Below are positions 57,758-64,000 of a stretch of DNA of 64,000 nt, piece after piece. Position 1 is the stretch's first letter. Every line of letters begins with the position of its first letter. The DNA comes from Porodaedalea pini (lineage: Eukaryota; Basidiomycota; Agaricomycetes; Hymenochaetales; Hymenochaetaceae). Made by a program: the position numbers and the translations under genes. The notes beneath the pieces were generated by a model, which had not been told where the DNA came from, ran no database searches, and saw nothing but the letters and a program-made list of their open reading frames with translations. Location of the stretch: positions 1,116,001 to 1,180,000 of the forward strand of contig NBAY01000004.1 in assembly GCA_002794775.1 (NCBI GenBank), in the 5' to 3' direction.

Positions 57758-60700
57758 ATGTACCCAAGATTTGGCTATGACAGCGAGGAGCCGGATGACT
57801 CTGACTGTTACGGTACGACTCCTACGAGACTGAAGCTCAAGGTACGCCGAACCTGTGAGACTTTGATGGCAGAAATCGTTGACGTACCCGTCCCCCTTTT
57901 CTCCTTCAAAGGCAGATCTCAAGGAAGCCATACAAGATTCATTCTTTGACTTCTGCGGCACGTTCGCGCATGGATATGTCCTTGTCAGTGCGCATAATCC
58001 AGATCTCCAAATACACTGTTTGGGTGCGAAGACTATTGGATTCCCTGTGAGCGTCAGTAACATGGCAGCCATCAAGGAGGCAGCCAATGTAGTCACTAAG
58101 AACCATTGGAAGATCGACGCCTCAAATATCTCCTTCAAGAATCCGAAATGGCTTGAGCAGATGACGAGTACCCTCGAGTCGACGTTTTATGAGCTTGACG
58201 CCAATTTTGAGGCTTCACCAGAGTTGTGCAAGCTGCTCGTGCTTGGGCCTGGGGCACGGTATGTGATAGTTATTTTTCCCTGCTGTGCTTTTCTGCTCTG
58301 AAGGTGCACTGCTCAGACTTGAAGTCGTTGAGAAGTAAGTGCATACCGCTTTGCATATTTTATTAGCATGCACTTGATTTCGTTCATCTCTTTGTAGCAC
58401 TCCCGACTCGTCTGCAACAGCCGTCATCGATTTTCCTTCCCTTTACATGGGCGGAAAGCTTGAGATTTCCCACAAATCATCAAAGAAGATCTTCGATTTC
58501 TCGACTTCGTCAGAGTTTGACACCACTACTATGGCATAGCTCAATTCAACGAGGGTTCAAGCTGAGCTAGAGTAGTCTGGACACTGCCTTTCATTTGTTT
58601 ATAGGTTCCTACGTCTCGACGTCGAATCACCTGTCCCAAGTATACCTCAATGGATACCATAACCGAGAAATTCAGAAACATTCCGCAGAGCTAGTCAAAG
58701 GACGCATCTGCCGATACGCCGAAGATAATCGCATATGTGCTCCAAGACACATACGAGCCAGGAGAGTTGCTCAAGGGCGCGGCAGAACTCGTCAAGGATG
58801 ACACCGACAGAATCAAGCATGTGCACGAAATGTCTGAAGGGACGGGCGTTAAGATCTGCCTCGCGCGACTAGAATATGAAATAAGGGGCAATTGTGACAA
58901 ATACGGAGAAGAAGGTACATGGGCGGGAACTACTTAACTGCCTGTGTCCCCATCAAATAATGGAAGAGAAGATGAAGCACCTTCATCCCACAGACTTCGC
59001 AGACATTCATAGTGGACTGGCGTCGATAGCAGTTTCGAACTTCGAAATTGAAAGGATCAACTAATATCAAGGTATCGTATAGTTGATGACTCAGACGAGC
59101 CGGAAGAATGGGAATGTGAGAGAGAACAGTATGAAGTAGGTGCTTCAAGATTTCACTACTAGCGGCATCAACTGACTTCGAAGCGTAGTAGCCTATGTGC
59201 ATTAGCAAGAGTAAGCCTTTTTTCTGTCCTGCTTATTGCGTGATAGACGCTTATCTCTTTCAAATTTTCCAGTCTGACGTCGATCGGTGTTGCTTTTCTA
59301 TCGCGAAAAGGACGACGAGGCGGTTGCATTCTCAGGAGCAGGTTATCATTATGCACTTTTATATCTGAAGCGTAATGATTCTCAGAAACGTTCTGAGAAA
59401 GGTCTTCGATACGTTAATCACGTCCTGAAGTACCTCGATAGTGCCTGCGCATCGGAAGCATCGTCCATCGCTGATTTTGCCTTGCGACGGAATGTCGGAT
59501 CTCTATATGAGAGCGGCGAGCAAGTGCCCTGAGGAATTGACGGACAGTACTCACGCGTGATTGGGCGAGTCAGAGCATGGCAATAGACAAATTCGGATTT
59601 GAAGCGTTACAGTCTATGTGCGTATCCCGAGTATTTCACCATGCGAGCTCTAACACAACTCGTTGATTTGCCCAGGTACGATGGCGTATTGGCGGAAAAA
59701 AAAAACTATTTCTTCGCCGAACATTTCAGTATCAAGGCTAAGCTTGGCGTCACTCATTCAATTATGGCTCGGGCAGCAGTGGTCTCAGACCAGTGTTCGA
59801 AACAAGTCGAGAAGTGGTGAAGCAGAAAATGGTCCAGATATCTTGTAGCTCTGCCTATCTCACGGCGGACGACGTCTCATGTTGTCTGAAGCTCATGGGG
59901 CCGAAATACCTCCGCGAGATGTACGTAGACTATTCAGTTATTAAGGAACACGTCATTAAGTTCATGACAGAATTATCCCATCGTTGGTCAAGAAAAATAA
60001 CGCAATCCCTGCATTCTGGGTTGCGGTCATCCACAATTTACTCATGTATAAAGGGGACTCGTCCAGCTTTCCCTTTCGATCTGATTCGGATTATCAGTTA
60101 ATGGTCCAATGCTGCTTGTCTTTGGCGATATCTTTTCTGAAGTTAGATTCTCCGAGTCCTGGCCAGGCCTTTCCGGGGACAGCATTTAACAAAATCATTG
60201 CAGAACTGATCGAGCTCTGCGTCACGGCTAACCAGGCGATGCCTTGCCAGGAACTCCTCTCGTTGGTTCTCAGGCAACAGGGGACCTGGAAACTAAAATA
60301 TAGGGATATCTTCGTTCCTCTTGTGGCCGAGATACGGCCCATCCAGCAACGAAAGGACGTCTCGATGCAACCTGAACCGTTCAACTCGTTCTTCCGCATC
60401 CTGATCGAAATATACCTGCAAAAGGTTCTACGAAAGCCAGACGGCCACCCTCTCAACGCGGTACGCAAAGTCGGATGCGGGTGTCCAACCTACATCGAGC
60501 TAGACGTTTCCTAGCATCAAAGACGACGATGTCGCAGAAGTTCTATCAATTGCACGCTCACGTTGAGTCTCGACTGCGATCGCTCCCGGACATCGTCGCA
60601 ATCCTGAATATTGGGAAGACTAATAAAAATCTGACATTAGTATTGACGAAGGATGCAGATGCTATGTTTGCTCGCTCATGGAGTCTTCAACAAGAGCTTG

Positions 60701-60813
60701 CGAAGAAGCTGCTAGAGAGTTTTAGTGGTGATGATTTTCTTCGACAGTTGCTGGGTATTAGATATAAGGATGCCATGACGTCGGTGAACGAGGGGAAAGA
60801 GTATGTTCCATAG
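57758..60813 (+). pseudogene. 2OG-Fe(II) oxygenase-like gene copy with stops and frameshifts
   Basis: A large gene of the same family as 52403-54430, in the opposite orientation. ATG at 57758 gives MYPRFGYDSEEPDDSDC. The N-terminal part reads ADLKEAIQDSFFDFCGTFAH, later LCKLLVLGPGAR|LEVVENT and SSATAVIDFPSLYMGGKLEI, SHKSSKKIFDFSTSS. In-frame TAG codons lie at 58537-58539 and 58573-58575 and a further TAG in the next frame at 58692-58694, and the frame shifts between these segments. Later pieces are PKIIAYVLQDTYEPGELLKG, QLMVQCCLSLAISFLKLDSP and a C-terminal LLESFSGDDFLRQLLGIRYK. The HxD iron site reads V-x-N and the SGYR arginine motif reads SGHC. It appears inactive. Confidence 0.6.
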
Positions 60814-61381
60814 AATTTTGAGTGAGATAAGCGTGTCTGTTCGCCTACATGCACCTCGCTCAAAAACATTAATATTAATATTGTGAGGGACGCATGTGGA
60901 TATTGTATCCATTACTGTTACTTAAATAGTTTATATAGTGCCTATGTATACCGTGAGAGCATTTGATAGACGCTTAGATATGCAAATAAGGACACCCATG
61001 TTTACTTCCGCTGACTGTCATGACATCACATACCCTCAGAGCACTTCAAATTTGTCTCAGAGCATCTCAGTAGCGCAGTCGAAGTGAAGGCGATGTTTCG
61101 GTCGCTGAGTCATGAGGACTCGCGGTCGCCAACCAGAGCCGGACTTACGTTCCGATAAGAATCTAGGAGAATATAAGGTTCAAGAATGGTTCCACTTCAG
61201 AGCCATAAGCATCTCCCAACTTCATTCCTGACTCAGACTGCTGTAGACTTCTTTCCCAGTACTAGAGGTACTTGCAACTCTGCGACTTATAGGCTCGGTC
61301 GGACTCTTCCCCACTTGCTCGCTCTCTAACTGGCAGCTCGCTCATACCTGCCAAGTCAAGACTAAAGGTCTGACTCAGGTT
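60814..61381. other. Intergenic region
   Basis: Between the pseudogene and the PQ-loop gene; no gene or repeat was recognised. Confidence 0.5.
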
Positions 61382-62603
61382 ATGCCCGTTAATTCTGTAG
61401 CGGAGCAAGTGTTTGGAACTATGGGTGAATTATAGAGACCTGCAGCTGATAACGCTGCTAATGCATTCAATTCTCATTAAGGGACTGTGTGCTGGACTGG
61501 ACAAATCATCCCTCAAATCTGGAAAAGCTGGAGAGAAAAGGCGACAGAGGGTTTGTCCCATTGGCTAATGTAACGTTGCGTAATTCGTGTTTGAAGTCGG
61601 TATGCTGACATCAGTTGGTTACTACGCGCGCATAGGTTAATATGGGGCATTGCATCTACGTTCCTTGGTGTATTCGCTATTGTGCAGAACCTCAATATTC
61701 CGCTGATAATACAGCCTCAACTGTTCGGATCTTTATCTATCATAGCTTGGTCGCAGGTGCGTCCCAATGAATGACTGAGCGGGGGCTTATTCACACATGT
61801 CTTTCGCTCCGATGAACAGTGTCTGTACTATGATCATAAGAGGCCTCTACAACAGGTCATCCCAATCCTTGTGGTAACACTCGCAGTGCTAGGCGGCTTT
61901 GAAGCAGGAATGGTGTTCGCCGTCCGGGTAGGTCCCGAAGTCTTCCATTCGGAGAGAGCATGGATACACACTAACGACTATTCTCTTTCATATCATAGCC
62001 TGCTGTTAATAATGGCGATGAACGTCCAGTAACATTCTTCGGTGTAATGACCTCCATCTTACTTGCTGCCGGACTACTGTGCGTCATTGTTATATAGTGT
62101 TCACCGTTTTTTTACCACTGATACCGTGATTTGTTAGACCGCAGTATGCGGAGATCATCCGCTTTCGTGAGGTCAAGGGGATTTCGATGCTCTTCATGAC
62201 CATCGACACATTAGGTGGCGTGTTCTCGCTCCTCTCCCTAGTGTTCAAAAAGAAATTCGACGTGCTCGCCGGGGTTGCTTACAGCCTAGTTGTCGTGGGT
62301 TTTACTGCAGCTCCCTTGTCATGCATCCTTCAGGCCACTTATTGTGCATTCAAGGTCTTGGACGGCGTCGTTATCATACTAGCGATAATATTGAATCCAC
62401 GAGCAGAGCGTCGGAGAAGACGTCTTGCACAAGAAAACTCAGACCGTGAATCTCAGACACGTACTGCTATTGACCTGGCTGTCGACGACCACCGCGATCG
62501 TGATCCGGCGTTTGTCGACTCTGGGATCTCTTTGAGGCGGCGTTCGCTCTCCCGGACAACAAGTCCTACGCCCCAGAGAAACCCCAAGACGAAGAAAGAA
62601 TAA
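61382..62603 (+). CDS. PQ-loop repeat membrane protein
   Basis: A multi-helix membrane protein of the PQ-loop family (lysosomal/vacuolar amino-acid exporters and relatives). ATG at 61382 gives MPVNSVAEQVFGTMG, joined by an intron to GTVCWTGQIIPQIWKSWREK and ATEGLSHWLM. Further helices are LNIPLIIQPQLFGSLSIIAW and VIPILVVTLAVLGGFEAGMV. The second PQ motif is LPQYAEIIRFREVKGISMLF. The last helix group ends with an Arg-rich cytosolic tail (RAERRRRRLAQENSDRESQT) and a stop at 62603. The two PQ motifs are in the expected places. The solute is unknown. Confidence 0.83.
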
Positions 62604-62819
62604 TTCACGGCGACAGCATTTCCGAGAAGAGTTAGAGATTAATTTCGATAGAGGGAACAAGGGTTATCATGGAATAGACAGATTAATCGACGCGAGGATG
62701 TATACTATCAGTCAACCTTGTCTATAGAGTGAATCCAGAGTGGATCGACAAGTAGAGAAAAAGCTGGAGAAAGGGCCCCGCAGATAAACATGAATTGGTA
62801 TATAATAGCCGCATAAAGT
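62604..62819. other. Convergent 3' flanks
   Basis: Short region between the PQ-loop and Kei1 stops; nothing else was seen. Confidence 0.5.
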
Positions 62820-64000
62820 TCATGGATGCCCAGAGCTATTGTATCCAGACCTCTCTCTACTATAGAGTGATCTCTCACCAGGTGTCCGGCGCCCACTAGC
62901 TTCTTCGTCGCGTGAACTCACGCTCAAGCTCTCCTCCGTCCCAAACTTCGAGTGTGTCAACTCATCGGAATCAAATAGTACCTCCTCCTCGAAGTCTACG
63001 TCTTTGTCCATCGAGTTCGCCTTCCCAGCCACCCCTGGTCCCAGCGTGCTGAACGCTCCAAGACCCGTTGGTCCTGGCGGACGAAACCGACGACCGCGCC
63101 CCGGCGCGCTAACGAAGTCGGCGAAGGAACCAATTGAGGAGCCCGTATGCGGGACCGGAGTTCTTGAAGCAGGTTGTGTAGCGGACGCGACTGGCATGCG
63201 GTAAAAGTCGTCTGGGAGGTCCTCGTCGTCATCGTCAAGAACGCTTTCGGGGAAGTGTGACCCGCGAGCTGAGCCATTGAGCGCAGCGTATTGAGAGTTT
63301 AAAGAGTCAGTGGTTCGGGGAAGCGAACGATAGGAGCCTTTCCGAAGGTGGATGGCATACGAGTAAATGAGGACCGCGAAATAAATCTGAAAACACATTA
63401 CAGAACCGCCCGGACTTGAATGGCCGGCAATATACGCACCTTAACGCACCATCCAATGATTATAACGGCCGCAGCGAGGCCCTTCTCTTTATTCCAAATT
63501 CGCATCGCCGCCGCCGTACGTTCTTCCTCGGTCAAATCATGTCCCAAACCTCCTTGCATGAGCTGTTCCTGCGCTGCGGAGTTCGCTTGGCGCCGACCGT
63601 CGTGTGGCGTGTAAATCCACCATATGACAGCGAAGAAGACAGTCCAAGCAGTAGAAAGGACATGGTCTGCGAAGAAAAGGTGGGCAAAATACAGGGTGCG
63701 TCGTGGGTCCTCCTATCATGAATGTCAGCATTGTGCGCAGACTGGAACAAGGGCAAACGGACCTCAGCAATAGCCTTCAGTGCCCACCCGAATGCGACGA
63801 GGGTCAACACGGAGTATATATACATGCTGACCTGGGCAAACGAGCCGCCCGTGAAAACTGCGATGAGACCATACACGCCTGCCACCTTATTGAGGAGCTG
63901 GAGAAAGATTGTATTTAGCCCTGCCACCTAAACTGGAAGAAAGGAACTCTAAGCTCACAGCAAAAAGTAAAGCTATAGTTACACCAAGTTTGATATCAAC
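62820..64000 (-). CDS. KEI1: Kei1 (IPC synthase subunit), 5' end outside window
   Basis: Kei1 (DUF1753) is the regulatory subunit of inositol phosphorylceramide synthase in the Golgi. The gene runs off the window's right edge. From the edge it reads VDIKLGVTIALLFA, then VAGLNTIFLQLLNKVAGVYG and IAVFTGGSFAQVSMYIYSVL, RTLYFAHLFFADHVLSTAWT and VFFAVIWWIYTPHDGRRQAN. Downstream it gives IYFAVLIYSYAIHLRKGSYR and a Ser/Asp-rich cytosolic tail ending RSGYNSSGHP at 62820. The central block and the order of helices match fungal Kei1. Confidence 0.85.

Overview
The window is nuclear DNA of a filamentous fungus, almost certainly a basidiomycete of the Agaricomycetes type. The support is many short introns (about 50-70 nt, GT/GC...AG), compact genes on both strands, a divergent histone H3/H4 pair, and fungus-restricted families (OPI1, two-finger GATA siderophore repressor, Kei1, DUF2015, F-box/LRR-like proteins). 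No CRISPR, operon, tRNA or rRNA gene was seen. Assignments come from reading translations and splice signals; no database was searched.

Layout. 1-2.0 kb: the 3' half of a histone H3 gene and a frameshifted F-box gene. 2.7-5.5 kb: an F-BAR/RhoGAP protein on the minus strand. 5.5-8.9 kb: a gene-poor stretch. 8.9-11.7 kb: nucleoporin Nup85. 11.7-15.0 kb: another gene-poor stretch. 15.0-17.5 kb: OPI1-type regulator. 19.1-21.7 kb: iron-regulatory GATA factor with two zinc fingers. 22.6-25.2 kb: an unrecognised coiled-coil protein. 25.7-31.0 kb: mitochondrial rhomboid protease between two Methyltransf_16-type methyltransferases. 31.7-33.4 kb: secreted, probably GPI-anchored aspartic protease. 34.3-35.6 kb: complete divergent H3/H4 pair. 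35.9-38.0 kb: CUE-DUF1771-Smr protein. 38.3-38.95 kb: DUF2015 protein. 39.4-42.1 kb: Sir2 deacetylase. 42.6-45.3 kb: a membrane-anchored unknown and an F-box-like protein. 45.7-47.4 kb: KAT14/ATAC2-like GNAT protein. 47.9-52.0 kb: a KEN-box protein and a triose-phosphate-transporter family protein. 52.4-60.8 kb: two inverted, decayed copies of a family resembling basidiomycete 2OG-Fe(II) oxygenase-like proteins, flanking TMEM14 and a 4EHP-type eIF4E. One copy is split by an 806-bp TA-flanked MITE. 61.4-64.0 kb: a PQ-loop membrane protein and the 3' part of Kei1.

Most genes are unrelated housekeeping genes. The loose themes are chromatin (H3, H4, Sir2, KAT14-like), lipid and membrane biology (OPI1, Kei1, TPT, PQ-loop, TMEM14) and iron regulation. 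I found no convincing new multi-gene system. The most unusual items are the near-identical H3 copies including their intron, the MITE inside a dead oxygenase-like gene, a GA-AG intron in the RhoGAP gene, a GATA-core cluster upstream of the GATA-factor gene, and several one-base reading-frame breaks in otherwise conserved genes.
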